DNA from: Gammaproteobacteria bacterium | Lineage (GTDB): Bacteria; Pseudomonadota; Gammaproteobacteria; Steroidobacterales; GCA-2729495 | Reading direction: 5' to 3' | Length of the DNA: 64,000 bases | Assembly: GCA_030583605.1 (NCBI GenBank) | Contig: CP129466.1 | Location: 558,001-622,000 of the forward strand | Shown: positions 48,316 to 58,346 of the stretch, piece after piece | How positions within the stretch are numbered: position 1 is the stretch's first letter | How the letters are laid out: the number at the start of each line of letters is the position of its first letter | Position numbers and translations under genes: made by a program | The notes under the pieces: model-generated | Databases searched by the model: none | Told to the model about the DNA's origin: nothing | Seen by the model: the letters and a program-made list of their open reading frames with translations, nothing else

Positions 48316-49985
48316 GCCCCTGGTTCCAGCATCTGCCCGCTGTACCGATCGTCCTGCCGCTCATCGCCGCAGCCGCGATCCTGCTGCTCACCGAGCGGGC
48401 GCGGGGCCTGCGCGTCGCGGTCGGGTTTTTCTCGATCGTCGTCCAGTTCCTCGTCGCGATCGAGCTCCTCGCGCTCACGACCGAGGCATTTCCGGACATC
48501 TGGCCACAGGGTGTCGGCGTGTATGCGCTCGGCGGCTGGCCGGCACCGTTTGGCATCGTGCTGGTGATCGATCGCCTGGCCGGCCTGATGCTGATCCTGG
48601 CCGCGGTCGTCGCGCTCGCGGCATTCTTCAATGCACTGGCGTACTGGGATCGTGTCGGGCCGCACTTTCACGCGCTGCTGCAGTTCCTGCTGATGGGGGT
48701 GAACGGGGCCTTCCTGACCGGCGACCTGTTCAATCTGTTTGTCTTCTTCGAGGTACTACTCGCGGCATCCTATGGCCTCCTGCTGCACGGCTCGAATGCC
48801 CAGCGCGTGAAAAACGGCCTGCACTACATCGTGGTCAATCTCACCGGCTCGCTGCTGTTCCTGATCGGCGTGTCGCTGATCTATGGCGTGACCGGGACCC
48901 TCAACATGGCAGACCTGCCGGCGCGAACGGCTGCGCTGTCGGCTGCGGACCGCGCCATCTTCGATTCGGCTGCCGCCATCCTCGGCGTGGCGTTCCTGAC
49001 GAAGGCGGGTGGCTGGCCACTCAACTTCTGGCTGCCGGGCACCTATGCGGCAGCAAGCGCGCCCGTCGCGGCTGCCTTCGCGATCCTGACCAAGGTCGGC
49101 ATCTATGCGCTGCTGCGGCTGGGGTCGCTGATCGGCAGCGCCGACGCACTCGGGCAGGCCGGTGGCACAGCGCTGCTGCGGGCGGACCTGTTTCATGGCG
49201 GCTTGTATTACATCGGGATCGCGACGATGGGCTTCGGCATCTTCGGCACGCTGGCCGCCCAGCAACTCGCGCGCCTGGTCGGTTATTCCGTGATCGTCTC
49301 TTCGGGCCTGCTGCTGGCTGTCATGGGGCTCAACCACGATCCGTTGCTCGCGCCGGCTTTGTTCTACCTTGTCGGCTCGGTGCTCGCGACCAGCGCTTTC
49401 TTCATGCTCACCGGGATGACCGAGCGGGCATGGCGCGTTCCGGCCCCGCAACCGGCGGTACCGGCCGACGAGCTGCCAGTGGCCACGCGTGGCTATGTGC
49501 CCTTTGGCATACGACGCACGCCGGCGCTGCACGCACCGGACGACGCCGTGGGCGTGGCGATTCCCGCCGCCAAGGCATTCATGGGCCTCATGTTCGCGTT
49601 CTGCGTGCTGCTGGTCACGGGGTCACCGCCGCTGTCGGGCTTCGTCGGGAAGTTCGCAATCCTCTCCGGCGCCATCCATGCGGCGGCGACGACGACCTGG
49701 GCGCCGGCGGCCTGGCTGCTGGTGGCGGTGACGATCGCCGCGGGCCTGGCGAGCCTCATCGCGCTGACGCGGATCGGCATGCGCCTGTTCTGGTCGGTGA
49801 CCGGCCGCAACACGCCGCGCCTGCGCATGCTCGAGGCGGGGCCCGTGGCGATGCTGGTACTGCTATGTGTCGCGCTGGCGGCGGCTGCGGGGCCGGCGAT
49901 GAGCTTCCTGGAGGATACGGCGAAGTCGCTGCGCGCGCCGCGGGTTTATGTCGACACCGTGCTCGCCGTGGAGGAAGGGCCATGA
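48312..49985 (+). CDS. mrpD: Mrp antiporter subunit D
   Basis: NuoN/M-like proton-channel subunit, 557 aa, about fourteen membrane segments. Conserved NLFVFFEVLLAASYGLLLHG with the key glutamate, FLTKAGGWPLNFWLPGTYAA with the key lysine, and GSPPLSGFVGKF. Coupled to mrpC and mrpE by 4-base overlaps. Confidence 0.95.
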   Translation: MSPWFQHLPAVPIVLPLIAAAAILLLTERARGLRVAVGFFSIVVQFLVAIELLALTTEAFPDIWPQGVGVYALGGWPAPFGIVLVIDRLAGLMLILAAVVALAAFFNALAYWDRVGPHFHALLQFLLMGVNGAFLTGDLFNLFVFFEVLLAASYGLLLHGSNAQRVKNGLHYIVVNLTGSLLFLIGVSLIYGVTGTLNMADLPARTAALSAADRAIFDSAAAILGVAFLTKAGGWPLNFWLPGTYAAASAPVAAAFAILTKVGIYALLRLGSLIGSADALGQAGGTALLRADLFHGGLYYIGIATMGFGIFGTLAAQQLARLVGYSVIVSSGLLLAVMGLNHDPLLAPALFYLVGSVLATSAFFMLTGMTERAWRVPAPQPAVPADELPVATRGYVPFGIRRTPALHAPDDAVGVAIPAAKAFMGLMFAFCVLLVTGSPPLSGFVGKFAILSGAIHAAATTTWAPAAWLLVAVTIAAGLASLIALTRIGMRLFWSVTGRNTPRLRMLEAGPVAMLVLLCVALAAAAGPAMSFLEDTAKSLRAPRVYVDTVLAVEEGP

Positions 49986-50470
49986 GGCGTGGCATGCCGG
50001 TGCTGACGGTGGCGCTCGTTGCCATGTGGCTCGTGCTGAACGACACGCTTGCCACGGGCCAGGTGCTGGCCGGAATCCTGCTGGCCACGGCGCTGGCGTG
50101 GTGGGCGGCGCGCATGCGGCCGCTGCGGCCGCGGCTGCACCGGCCGCAGCTCGCGCTCGGCCTTCTTGCGGTCGTGTTCGTCGATATCGTGCGCTCGAAT
50201 ATTGCGGTCGGGCGCATCATTCTCGGCCTGACCGGCGGACGGACGGTACACTCGGATTTCCTCGACATACCCCTGGATCTGCAGGATCCGCACGGCCTCG
50301 CGGTGCTGGCGATGATCGTCACCTCGACGCCGGGAACAGTGTGGGTCGGTCTTGCCGCCGATCGCCGCACACTGCGGCTGCACATCCTCGATCTCGAGGA
50401 CGAGGCGGCATGGATCCGCATCATCAAGGATCGCTACGAGCGGCCGCTGATCGGCATCTTCCAGTCATGA
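49982..50470 (+). CDS. mrpE: Mrp antiporter subunit E
   Basis: 162 aa, two or three membrane segments then a soluble domain with ITLTPGT-like STPGTVWVGLAADRRTLRLH, the MrpE signature. ATG at 49982 overlaps the mrpD stop. Confidence 0.92.
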   Translation: MRRGMPVLTVALVAMWLVLNDTLATGQVLAGILLATALAWWAARMRPLRPRLHRPQLALGLLAVVFVDIVRSNIAVGRIILGLTGGRTVHSDFLDIPLDLQDPHGLAVLAMIVTSTPGTVWVGLAADRRTLRLHILDLEDEAAWIRIIKDRYERPLIGIFQS

Positions 50471-50748
50471 GTGAACTGATCGACTACGCCGCCTGGTTTG
50501 CCGCTGCATGCGCGGGGCTGGCGATGCTGCTCGCCACCTGGCGCGTGATCCGGGGGCCCGCGGCCCAAGATCGTGTGCTCGGGCTCGACACATTGTACGT
50601 CAATGGCATGCTGACCCTGCTCGTGCTCGGTGTTCGCGTGGGCTCGGGCGTGTACTTCGAGGTTGCGCTGCTCATCGCGCTGTTCGGCTTCGTCGGCTCC
50701 GTGGCGCTCGCGAAATTCCTGCTCCGCGGCGAGGTGATCGAGCCATGA
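50467..50748 (+). CDS. mrpF: Mrp antiporter subunit F
   Basis: 93-aa three-helix subunit. RVIRGPAAQDRVLGLDTL is the typical GPxxxDRVxxxD motif after the first helix. Overlaps mrpE and mrpG by four bases. Confidence 0.93.
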   Translation: MSELIDYAAWFAAACAGLAMLLATWRVIRGPAAQDRVLGLDTLYVNGMLTLLVLGVRVGSGVYFEVALLIALFGFVGSVALAKFLLRGEVIEP

Positions 50749-51086
50749 CCGGAATCGAGTCGCCGTGGGTGGCCATTCCCGTCGTGCTGCTGCTCGTTGC
50801 CGGCGGGCTGCTGACCCTGGTCGGATCGCTGGGGCTCGTGCGCCTGCGCAGCTTCCAGGCGCGCATGCACGGGGTATCGATGGGCAGCACGCTCGGCCTC
50901 GGTTGCATCATCATCGCCTCGGTCGTGGTGTCCTCGGCAATGGCGGGGCGGTTCGTGCCACATGCGCTGCTGATCACGGTGTTCGTCGTGATCACGGCAC
51001 CGGCGACCGCGATCCTGCTGATGCGGGCGAGCCTGTATCGCGCCCGGGCCAAGTCAGCGGTAGCGCTGCCGGAGCAATTGAATTGA
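50745..51086 (+). CDS. mrpG: Mrp antiporter subunit G
   Basis: 113-aa three-helix subunit; LVGSLGLVRLRSFQARMHG followed by a LGLGCIIIAS-type segment is the family pattern. Last gene of the operon; no clear terminator follows before the IS200 remnant. Confidence 0.93.
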   Translation: MTGIESPWVAIPVVLLLVAGGLLTLVGSLGLVRLRSFQARMHGVSMGSTLGLGCIIIASVVVSSAMAGRFVPHALLITVFVVITAPATAILLMRASLYRARAKSAVALPEQLN

Positions 51087-51601
51087 TTACGGCGTCATCA
51101 TCTCGCTCGCCTGCAGGCGACGCCTCTCAAGCCAAAGCGCTCTAAGGAAACTCTGAAGAACCGGTCATGAAAGCGAGTTCGGGGAAAGCATTGGGACGGA
51201 GACCAATCCCGGCACCGGACTTGCGGCTTTACGGGACCGGTTTCGATGCAAAACGCTGCATTTCACGATCTTCATCGACACGTCTCCTGCGTCACCAGCA
51301 AGCGGCGCCGCAAGCTTGCGGAACACCCCGCCCAGATGCTGGCGAAGCTGCCCGTACAGCGTTCGGCGCCGACACTTCGGTATGAAGACAACGTAATATT
51401 TGCAGTTCCATGCCGTGTGGCTCAAACTTTCGAACTTGTCCATCGTGTTTCTTCTTTTCATGTGCTTGGCGGCTCGCGGCTGGAACTCTCTACGGTGGAT
51501 AACCCCCGGATAAGTCAAACTTCTACTGCCACCCGGGCAGAGCCGGGGGGCCTCCCTTCGTAGCTAGTATCCCAAGCTATCGTCTCGAGCCGAGGAGCCG
51601 G
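51087..51601. other. Gap holding an IS200-like remnant
   Basis: 515 bp between mrpG and the HlyD gene. The transposase fragment is listed separately. At 51,515-51,557 short GC-rich inverted repeats (CACCCGGGCAGAGCCGGGGG) resemble the end hairpin of IS200/IS605 elements. The rest is featureless. Confidence 0.55.
51300..51443 (-). pseudogene. IS200-like transposase, N-terminal remnant
   Basis: About 48 residues: MDKFESLSHTAWNCKYYVVF then IPKCRRRTLYGQLRQHLGGV, the start of a TnpA Y1 transposase. After FRKLA the sequence is unrelated, so the HUH and catalytic tyrosine regions are gone. Confidence 0.85.
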
Positions 51602-52675
51602 ATGCAGATCGACTGGAAACGCGGTGCCCTGCTGGCCGTTGCAGCCGTCGCCGTCGCGGCAGCGGCGTTTTACGCGTGGGGGCGATTCGATTCCCGCGCG
51701 CCGGGCGAAGGCTTCATCGGCAGCAACGGCCGCATCGAGGCCGCCGAGATCGACATCGCCGCCAAGACCGGCGGGCGGTTGCAGGACGTGCTGGTGCGCG
51801 AAGGCGACTTCGTCGAAAAAGGACAGCCGCTCGCGCACATCCAGGTCGACGTGCTGAACGCCCAGCGCGACGAGGCCAGGGCGCAGATCGCGCAGGCGAA
51901 GACGGCGGTCGCCACCGCGCAGGCGCAGGTCGCGGCGCGCGAGAGCGATCGCCAAAGCGCGCTGGCGGCCATCGCGCAGCACGAAGCCACGCTGACCGCG
52001 GCACGCGCGAAGTACGAACGGTCCAAGACGCTGGCGGAGCAGGGCATGTGGACGCGGCAGGACCTGGACAACGACCTGGCGAGCATGAGGAGCGCCGAGG
52101 CCGCGACGAACGCCGCGCACGCGCAGGAGAAGGCGGCGCAGGCGGCGATCGACGCCGCGCGCTCGCAGGTGGCCGGCGCGCAGGCCACGGTGGCAGCGGG
52201 CGAGGCGGCGCTGGCGCGCATCGAGTCCGAGATCGCCGACAGCACGCTGAAGGCGCCGCTGGCGGGGCGCGTGCAGTACCGGGTCGCCAACATCGGCGAG
52301 GTCGTGCCGGCCGGCGGCAAGGTGCTGAACCTGGTCGATCTGTCCGACGTCTACATGACCTTCTTCCTGCCCGCGGCCGACGCCGGGCGGCTGGCGATCG
52401 GCAGCGAGGTGCGCATCGTGCTCGACGCCGCGCCGCAGTTCGTGATCCCGGCGCGCGTGTCCTTCGTCTCGGCGAGTGCGCAGTTCACGCCGAAAACGGT
52501 CGAGACGGCCAGCGAGCGCGAGAAGCTGATGTTTCGCGTGCGCGCGCAGATCGACCGCGACCTGCTGCTGAAGCATCTGACGCAGGTGAAGACCGGCCTG
52601 CCCGGCATGGCCTGGGTGCGCACCGACGCGTCGCGCGAGTGGCCGACGTCGCTCGCGGTGCGCGTGCCGGAATAG
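51602..52675 (+). CDS. HlyD-family membrane-fusion protein (YhiI-like)
   Basis: Periplasmic adaptor of an ABC exporter, 357 aa. N-terminal membrane anchor ([17 protein letters not shown], about 9-25), biotinyl-lipoyl half-motif ([18 protein letters not shown]), a long alanine/glutamine-rich coiled coil (about 85-220), then the second lipoyl half ([20 protein letters not shown]). Directly followed by the ABC gene, as in the yhiI-rbbA-yhhJ cluster. Confidence 0.9.
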   Translation: MQIDWKRGALLAVAAVAVAAAAFYAWGRFDSRAPGEGFIGSNGRIEAAEIDIAAKTGGRLQDVLVREGDFVEKGQPLAHIQVDVLNAQRDEARAQIAQAKTAVATAQAQVAARESDRQSALAAIAQHEATLTAARAKYERSKTLAEQGMWTRQDLDNDLASMRSAEAATNAAHAQEKAAQAAIDAARSQVAGAQATVAAGEAALARIESEIADSTLKAPLAGRVQYRVANIGEVVPAGGKVLNLVDLSDVYMTFFLPAADAGRLAIGSEVRIVLDAAPQFVIPARVSFVSASAQFTPKTVETASEREKLMFRVRAQIDRDLLLKHLTQVKTGLPGMAWVRTDASREWPTSLAVRVPE

Positions 52676-52679
52676 CCGC

Positions 52680-55439
52680 GTGACGCCGCGCGAGCCGGCC
52701 ACGGTCGCGCGGGCGCAGGCCCTGACACTGCGCTACGGCAAGACGCTGGCGCTGGACGACGTGACGCTCGAGTTCCCGGCGGGCCGCATGGTCGGCCTGA
52801 TCGGGCCCGACGGCGTCGGCAAGTCGAGCCTGCTGGCGCTGGTGGCCGGCGCACGCGCGCTGCAGCACGGCCGCATCGAGGTGCTCGGCGGCGACATGGC
52901 CTCGCCCCGCCATCGCAGCCTGGTGTGCCCGCGCATCGCCTACATGCCGCAGGGGCTCGGCAAGAACCTGTACCCGACGCTGTCGGTCGAGGAGAACCTG
53001 CAGTTCTTCGCCCGCCTGTTCGGCCACGACGCGGCCGAGCGGCGCCGCCGCATCGACGAGCTGACGCGCCGCACCGGGCTGTACCCCTTCCTCGCGCGGC
53101 CGGCCGGCAAGCTCTCGGGCGGCATGAAGCAAAAGCTCGGGCTGTGCTGCGCGCTGATCCACGACCCCGAGCTGCTCATCCTGGACGAGCCCACCACCGG
53201 CGTCGATCCGCTGGCGCGCGCGCAGTTCTGGGACCTGATCGCGCACATCCGCGCAGGCCAGCCGGGCATGAGCGTGTTGGTCGCCACCGCCTACATGGAC
53301 GAGGCGCAGCGCTTCGACTGGATCGTCAGTATGGACGGCGGGCGCGTGCTGGCCACCGGCACGCCGGCCGAACTGCTGCAGCGCACGGGCAGCGATTCGC
53401 TCGAAGCCGCCTTCATCCGCCTGCTGCCCGAGGAACGGCGGCGCGGCCACGAGCCGGTGCGCATCCCACCGTTGCAGGCAAGCGGCGACGACATCGCCAT
53501 CGAGGCCGAGGGCTTGACGATGCGCTTCGGCGACTTCGTCGCCGTCGACCACGTCAGCCTGCGCATCCGGCGCGGCGAGATCTTCGGCTTCCTCGGCAGC
53601 AACGGCTGCGGCAAGTCGACGACGATGAAGATGCTCACTGGCCTGCTCGAAGCAAGCGAGGGCAAGGCCAGGCTCTTCGGCCAGCCGGTGGACGCGGCCG
53701 ATCTGGCCACGCGCGGGCGCGTCGGCTACATGTCGCAGGCCTTCTCGCTCTACGGCGAGCTGACGGTGCAGCAAAACCTGGTGCTGCACGCGCGACTGTT
53801 CCACGTGCCCGAGGCCGGGATCGGCGCACGCGTCGGCGAGATGGTCGAGCGCTTCGGCCTCGGCGGCGTGCGCGCCAGCCTGCCCGACAGCCTGCCGCTG
53901 GGCATGCGCCAGCGCTTGTCGCTGGCGGTGGCGATGGTGCACCAGCCCGAGCTGCTGATCCTCGACGAACCGACCTCGGGGGTGGACCCGGTGGCGCGCG
54001 ACGCCTTCTGGCGGCTGCTGGTCGAGCTGTCGCGGCGCGACCGCGTGACGATCTTCATCTCCACCCACTTCATGAACGAAGCCGAGCGCTGCGACCGCAT
54101 GTCGATGATGCACGCCGGGCGCGTGCTCGACAGCGATGCGCCGGCGGCGCTGGTGCGAAAGCGCGGTGCCGCGACGCTCGAGGAGGCCTTCATCGGCTAC
54201 CTGGTCGAGGCCGGAGGCAGTGCACCGAGCGCACCGGCGGCCGAGGCAGCGGGCGCAGTGCCTGCCGCCGTCGTGCCTGGCGCGACAGCGGCGAAGGCGT
54301 CGCGCTCACTTCGCTCGAGCATGCAGCGCCTGCTCAGCTACAGCTGGCGCGAATCGCTGGAACTCAAGCGCGACCCGGTGCGCTTCACGCTGGCGCTGGC
54401 CGGCTCGCTGGTCCTGATGTTCGTCATGGGCTACGGCATCAGCATGGACGTCGAGGACCTGAGCTTCGCCGTGCTCGACCGCGACCAGACCGCAGCCAGC
54501 CGCGAGTACATCGACAACCTGGCGGGCTCGCGCTACTTCATCGAACGCGCGCCGCTCGCCGACAGCGCCGCGCTCGACCACCGCATGCGCGCCGGCGAGC
54601 TGGCGCTGGCGCTGGAGATTCCGCCCGGCTTCGCGCGCGATCTCGGGCGCGGCACGCCGGTGCAGATCGGCGTCTGGATCGACGGCTCGATGCCGGCGCG
54701 CGCCGAGACCGTTGCCGGCTACGTGCAGGGCATGCACCGGGGCTGGCTGGCCGAGCATGCGCTGGCCACCACGGGCCAAGCCGCGGCCTTCGCGCCGGCC
54801 CGCATCGAGACGCGCTTTCGCTACAACCCCGACATGCGCAGCCTGCCGGCGATGGTGCCGGCGGTGATTCCGCTGCTGCTGATGATGATCCCGGCGATGC
54901 TCGGCGCGCTGGCCGTGGTGCGCGAGAAGGAGCTGGGCTCGATCCTCAACCTCTACGTCACGCCGGTGACGCGCAGCGAGTTCCTGCTCGGCAAGCAGCT
55001 GCCCTACGTCGCGCTGGCGCTGCTGAACTTCCTGCTGATGGTGCTGCTGTCGGTGACGATGTTCGGCGTGCCGGTCACCGGTAGCCTCGCCACGCTGCTC
55101 GCCGGCGCGCTGCTGTACGTGATCTGCGCCACCGGCATCGGCCTGCTGGCGTCGAGCTTCACGCGCAGCCAGGTGGCGGCGATGTTCCTGGCGATGGTCG
55201 GCTCGATCATCCCGGCGACGCAGTACTCCGGCCTGCTCGACCCGGTCAGCTCGATGGACGGCGCAGGCCGCTTGATCGGCAGCATCTACCCGACCGCCCA
55301 TTTCATCGACATCAGCCGCGGCGTGTTCAACAAGGCGCTTGGCTTCGACGAGCTGCGCGGCTCGCTGCGCGCGCTGGCGCTGGCGGTGCCGGTGATCCTG
55401 CTGCTGTCGATCGCGCTGCTGAAGAAGCAGGAACGCTGA
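52680..55439 (+). CDS. rbbA: Fused double-ATPase ABC transporter (RbbA-like)
   Basis: 919 aa. Two ABC ATPase domains in tandem (Walker [14 protein letters not shown] about 42 and [14 protein letters not shown] about 308; signatures LSGGMKQ and LPLGMRQ; Walker [14 protein letters not shown] and [13 protein letters not shown]). Then an ABC-2 permease with six segments (about 545-919). The second signature LPLGM departs from LSGG. Architecture matches E. coli RbbA, reported as ribosome-associated; given its neighbours an exporter role is likely. GTG start four bases after the hlyD stop. Confidence 0.9.
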   Translation: MTPREPATVARAQALTLRYGKTLALDDVTLEFPAGRMVGLIGPDGVGKSSLLALVAGARALQHGRIEVLGGDMASPRHRSLVCPRIAYMPQGLGKNLYPTLSVEENLQFFARLFGHDAAERRRRIDELTRRTGLYPFLARPAGKLSGGMKQKLGLCCALIHDPELLILDEPTTGVDPLARAQFWDLIAHIRAGQPGMSVLVATAYMDEAQRFDWIVSMDGGRVLATGTPAELLQRTGSDSLEAAFIRLLPEERRRGHEPVRIPPLQASGDDIAIEAEGLTMRFGDFVAVDHVSLRIRRGEIFGFLGSNGCGKSTTMKMLTGLLEASEGKARLFGQPVDAADLATRGRVGYMSQAFSLYGELTVQQNLVLHARLFHVPEAGIGARVGEMVERFGLGGVRASLPDSLPLGMRQRLSLAVAMVHQPELLILDEPTSGVDPVARDAFWRLLVELSRRDRVTIFISTHFMNEAERCDRMSMMHAGRVLDSDAPAALVRKRGAATLEEAFIGYLVEAGGSAPSAPAAEAAGAVPAAVVPGATAAKASRSLRSSMQRLLSYSWRESLELKRDPVRFTLALAGSLVLMFVMGYGISMDVEDLSFAVLDRDQTAASREYIDNLAGSRYFIERAPLADSAALDHRMRAGELALALEIPPGFARDLGRGTPVQIGVWIDGSMPARAETVAGYVQGMHRGWLAEHALATTGQAAAFAPARIETRFRYNPDMRSLPAMVPAVIPLLLMMIPAMLGALAVVREKELGSILNLYVTPVTRSEFLLGKQLPYVALALLNFLLMVLLSVTMFGVPVTGSLATLLAGALLYVICATGIGLLASSFTRSQVAAMFLAMVGSIIPATQYSGLLDPVSSMDGAGRLIGSIYPTAHFIDISRGVFNKALGFDELRGSLRALALAVPVILLLSIALLKKQER

Positions 55440-56566
55440 TGCGCCGCACGCTCGCCAACATCTGGCACCTGGGCGTCAAGGAGCTGTGGGGCCTGTGGCG
55501 CGACCCGGCGATGCTGGTGCTGATCGTCTTCCTGTTCGGCTACTCGGTCTATTCCGGTGCGCGTGCGATGCCCGAGACGCTGAACCGCGCGCCGATCGCC
55601 ATCGTCGACGAGGACGCCTCGCCGCTGTCCACGCGCATCGCCGCCGCCTTCTACCCGCCGCAGTTCCTGAGCCCGTCGATGATCGGCCTGCAGCAGCTGG
55701 ATGGCGGCATGGACGCCGGCATCTACACCTTCGCGCTGGTGATTCCGGCGAACTTCCAGCGCGACGTGCTCGCCGGGCGCGCGCCGGCGCTGCAGCTCAA
55801 CGTCGACGCCACGCGCATGACACAGGCCTTCAACGGCGCCGGCTCGATCCAGCAGATCGTGCAGAGCGAGGTCGCCGCCTTCGTGCAGCGCTACAAGGGC
55901 AGCACGGCCGCGCCGGTGGAGCTGGCGCTGCGCGCGCGCTTCAACCCGACGCTGGACAAGGGCTGGTTCGGCGCCATGACGCAGCTCATCAACCACGTGA
56001 CGATGGTGTCGATCCTGCTATGCGGCGCAGCGCTGATCCGCGAGCGCGAGCACGGCACCATCGAGCACCTGCTGGCGATGCCGGTGACGCCCACCGAGAT
56101 CATGCTGTCCAAAGTGTGGTCGATGGGGCTGGTGGTGGTGGCGGCGGTGGCGGCGTCGCTGCAGTTCGTCGTCAAGGGGCTGGTCGGCGTGCCGGTGGAG
56201 GGCTCGACGGCGCTCTTCCTGCTGACCACCGCGCTGCACCTGTTCGCGACCACGGCGATGGGCATCTTCATGGCGACGATGACGCGCTCGATGCCGCAGT
56301 TCGCGCTGCTGCTGGTGCTGGTGCTGCTGCCGCTGCAGATGCTCTCGGGCGGCAGCACGCCGCGCGAGAGCATGCCGCTGCTGGTGCAAAACATCATGCT
56401 CGCCGCGCCGACCACCCACTTCACGATCGCCGGCCAGGCGATCCTGTTTCGCGGCGCGGGCCTGCAGATCGTCTGGCCGCAACTGCTCGCGCTGGCGGCG
56501 ATCGGCACGCTGTTCTTCGGCGTCGCGCTCGGCCGCTTCCGCCGCACGATCAGCCAGATGGCCTGA
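55439..56566 (+). CDS. yhhJ: ABC-2 permease (YhhJ-like)
   Basis: 375-aa permease partner. One N-terminal segment, a large periplasmic domain (about 50-180), then five segments; EREHGTIEHLLAMPVTPTEI is the typical coupling-helix region. The ATG overlaps the rbbA stop (TGATG). Last chromosomal gene before the integron array. Confidence 0.9.
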   Translation: MRRTLANIWHLGVKELWGLWRDPAMLVLIVFLFGYSVYSGARAMPETLNRAPIAIVDEDASPLSTRIAAAFYPPQFLSPSMIGLQQLDGGMDAGIYTFALVIPANFQRDVLAGRAPALQLNVDATRMTQAFNGAGSIQQIVQSEVAAFVQRYKGSTAAPVELALRARFNPTLDKGWFGAMTQLINHVTMVSILLCGAALIREREHGTIEHLLAMPVTPTEIMLSKVWSMGLVVVAAVAASLQFVVKGLVGVPVEGSTALFLLTTALHLFATTAMGIFMATMTRSMPQFALLLVLVLLPLQMLSGGSTPRESMPLLVQNIMLAAPTTHFTIAGQAILFRGAGLQIVWPQLLALAAIGTLFFGVALGRFRRTISQMA

Positions 56567-56618
56567 CGGGGTCATTCGGTACCTTCGTTTCATGCCTTCG
56601 ATCACGTGCGCTCATGGC

Positions 56619-56705
56619 GCCTAACGCCGAAGCTCACCGGCCGGTATTGACGCGCGACGCGCGCGCCACTTCGCTGAACCGGACCGGTGGAGCGATTTTT
56701 TAGAG
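56619..56705 (-). repeat. attC site 1 (distal end of array)
   Basis: 87 bp from GCCTAAC; the right box reads TTTAGAG instead of GTTAGAC, so it is degenerate. Shares the CCGGACCGGTGGAGCGATTT arm with attC 5. Last site of the array, next to yhhJ. Confidence 0.8.
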
Positions 56706-56993
56706 CCGCGAAAGCCAGTAATGTGGGCGACGGCGAAAGTGACCGACGGCAAGAATCTGAATGACTCCTCCGCGCTCACGGAAAATGATGTGGAACGGAA
56801 ACTCGGTGACCAACGCCCGCCGGATGTCCGGTGCGCGCTCGACGCGACACATGCTTGGGGTTTCGCAGACCCGATCAATCGCCGACTCGACCTGCGACAG
56901 GTAGCGATTGCCGAGGCCCGCTTCCTGCGCTTCGTAGTATGCGACCTGCTCAAGGTGCTCGGCCTCCGCCGCAGGGTGAAAGCCGAACTTCAC
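56700..56993 (-). CDS. ParE/RelE-family toxin (cassette 11)
   Basis: 97-aa toxin of the RelE/ParE fold: FHPAAEAEHLEQVAYYE at the N terminus, FPFHIIFRERGG and a GHFRRRPHYW end. The stop TAA is inside attC 1. It overlaps its antitoxin by four bases. Confidence 0.88.
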   Translation of the reverse strand: MKFGFHPAAEAEHLEQVAYYEAQEAGLGNRYLSQVESAIDRVCETPSMCRVERAPDIRRALVTEFPFHIIFRERGGVIQILAVGHFRRRPHYWLSRL

Positions 56994-57214
56994 CGCAGCA
57001 ACTGACGCGCCTTTCTCGCAACCTCGTCACCCGGCACCAGCGATACCTCGCCGGAGTCGAGCTGACGGGCTCGACGTTCCGCCTCATCGAGCCACAACTG
57101 CTCGCGCTCCGAAGGGCTCAACGTGTCCAGGCTAGACAGCAACTCGTGCGCCAGCTTCGCTCGCTCCTGGGCCGGCAGACCAAGTGCTTGTTTTTCCAGT
57201 GACTTAAAGTCCAT
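56990..57214 (-). CDS. Addiction-module antitoxin (cassette 11)
   Basis: 74-aa protein of the 'putative addiction module component' family: short helical N terminus (LEKQALGLPAQERAKLAHEL) and SEREQLWLDEAERRARQLDS. Precedes the ParE-like toxin, forming a two-gene cassette. Confidence 0.85.
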   Translation of the reverse strand: MDFKSLEKQALGLPAQERAKLAHELLSSLDTLSPSEREQLWLDEAERRARQLDSGEVSLVPGDEVARKARQLLR

Positions 57215-57246
57215 GGCTCAAAGCCTACCACAGGTCAGAATAGCGG

Positions 57247-57327
57247 CTCTAACGTCTGCCTTCACCAGCGCGAAACCGGCAAGCGAAGCGCCGCTGGTTG
57301 ACCGTCCGGTGCAAGGCATGGTTGGGC
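57247..57327 (-). repeat. attC site 2
   Basis: 81 bp from CTCTAAC to GTTGGGC, with internal ACCAGCG...CGCTGGT complementary arms. Confidence 0.85.
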
Positions 57328-57417
57328 GTCATTCATGATGGGGCAGGCTTCCGCAAGAGCCTGCTCCAGCGACGAGGGAACCGCAGGCGTAGCTGCTGGG
57401 TCCGCTGGAAGGCGTGG

Positions 57418-57819
57418 TTACGCTGTTGATGTCGCACCTCTCTGGCCACGACGCGGAGTCAGGGCCGCCAATACCGCGGCCACAATAATCAACCCTGCGA
57501 CGTCGCCCCACAGATGGCCAATGTGCTGTGTGTTGGCGACGGACTGAACCGCCATGACTCCCCCATGGACGATGCTCGACCAAACTGTGAACCAGATGAG
57601 GCTGCGGTGCGCCAATGGATCGCGTGACGCAAGCAGGAGGAACACGCCGAGGGTGGCATAGATGCCGAGGATCATTTCGAGATATTCGGAACGACCTTCT
57701 GCATGCCAGGACCAGCCGGATGGCCAGAGGATGGTGAGCGGCCAAAAGCCGACGATGCAGATAAGCCCTACGACCACCAAGACGATGCGAAGATACCTTA
57801 TGCGATCCGCCTCAGTCAT
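57418..57819 (-). CDS. Four-helix membrane protein, DUF6632-like (cassette 10)
   Basis: 133 aa with four membrane segments and conserved-looking WPSGWSWHAEGRSEYLEMIL and HGGVMAVQSV. AAAGGAGAAG ribosome-binding site before the ATG. The assignment to the DUF6632 type is from memory. It lies 90 bp inside attC 2, unusually far. Confidence 0.65.
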   Translation of the reverse strand: MTEADRIRYLRIVLVVVGLICIVGFWPLTILWPSGWSWHAEGRSEYLEMILGIYATLGVFLLLASRDPLAHRSLIWFTVWSSIVHGGVMAVQSVANTQHIGHLWGDVAGLIIVAAVLAALTPRRGQRGATSTA

Positions 57820-57920
57820 GACTTCTCCTTTACATTCGAGCGTGGACCTTCCAGATCCTTCCCTTGTGCATTTGCGAACAGAGAGTCCTGGGCATAATCG
57901 GGCGTCATCCTTGGGCCACG

Positions 57921-58217
57921 TCACGTCCGGGTGTTCTCCACGAGCGTAGCAATCTGCACGAACTCAACAGTGGGGCGCACACCATACAGGCCGGTCACTC
58001 GGTCGAGTAACTCATCAGTGAAGAACGCTTTGGCCGCGTCCTCGGAATCCCAGACGTAGAAGTTCGCGGCCTCGCGCTTTTCGGAGTTGAACGTGAAAGC
58101 CTTTGAGCGTAGCCCCTGCATCCCTTCAAACCGTGTGCGAGCGGTCTCGGCGATCTTCCGGACGGCTTGCTCGTCAAAATTGTCGCCGTAGCAAAACGTT
58201 ACGATTACACCGATCAT
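57921..58217 (-). CDS. YdhR-like small ferredoxin-fold protein (cassette 10)
   Basis: 98 aa. Pattern VIVTFCYGDNFDEQAVRKIA and KAFTFNSEKREAANFYVW resembles the YdhR/antibiotic-biosynthesis-monooxygenase dimeric alpha-beta barrel group. No attC separates it from the membrane-protein gene, so both form one cassette or an attC was lost. Confidence 0.65.
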   Translation of the reverse strand: MIGVIVTFCYGDNFDEQAVRKIAETARTRFEGMQGLRSKAFTFNSEKREAANFYVWDSEDAAKAFFTDELLDRVTGLYGVRPTVEFVQIATLVENTRT

Positions 58218-58268
58218 GTCGCACTCCTTTCGATGTTCCTGTTAGAGCCACTGGGTCATCGCCATGAC

Positions 58269-58346
58269 GTCCAACGTTTGAGTTCACTCGCGGCCGGAGG
58301 CTGGCGAAGCCAGCTGTAGGCTGTCGGGTGCAACGACGGGTTAGCC
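58269..58346 (-). repeat. attC site 3
   Basis: 78 bp from GTCCAAC to GTTAGCC with complementary GGCTGGCGAAGCCAGC at the centre. Confidence 0.87.
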
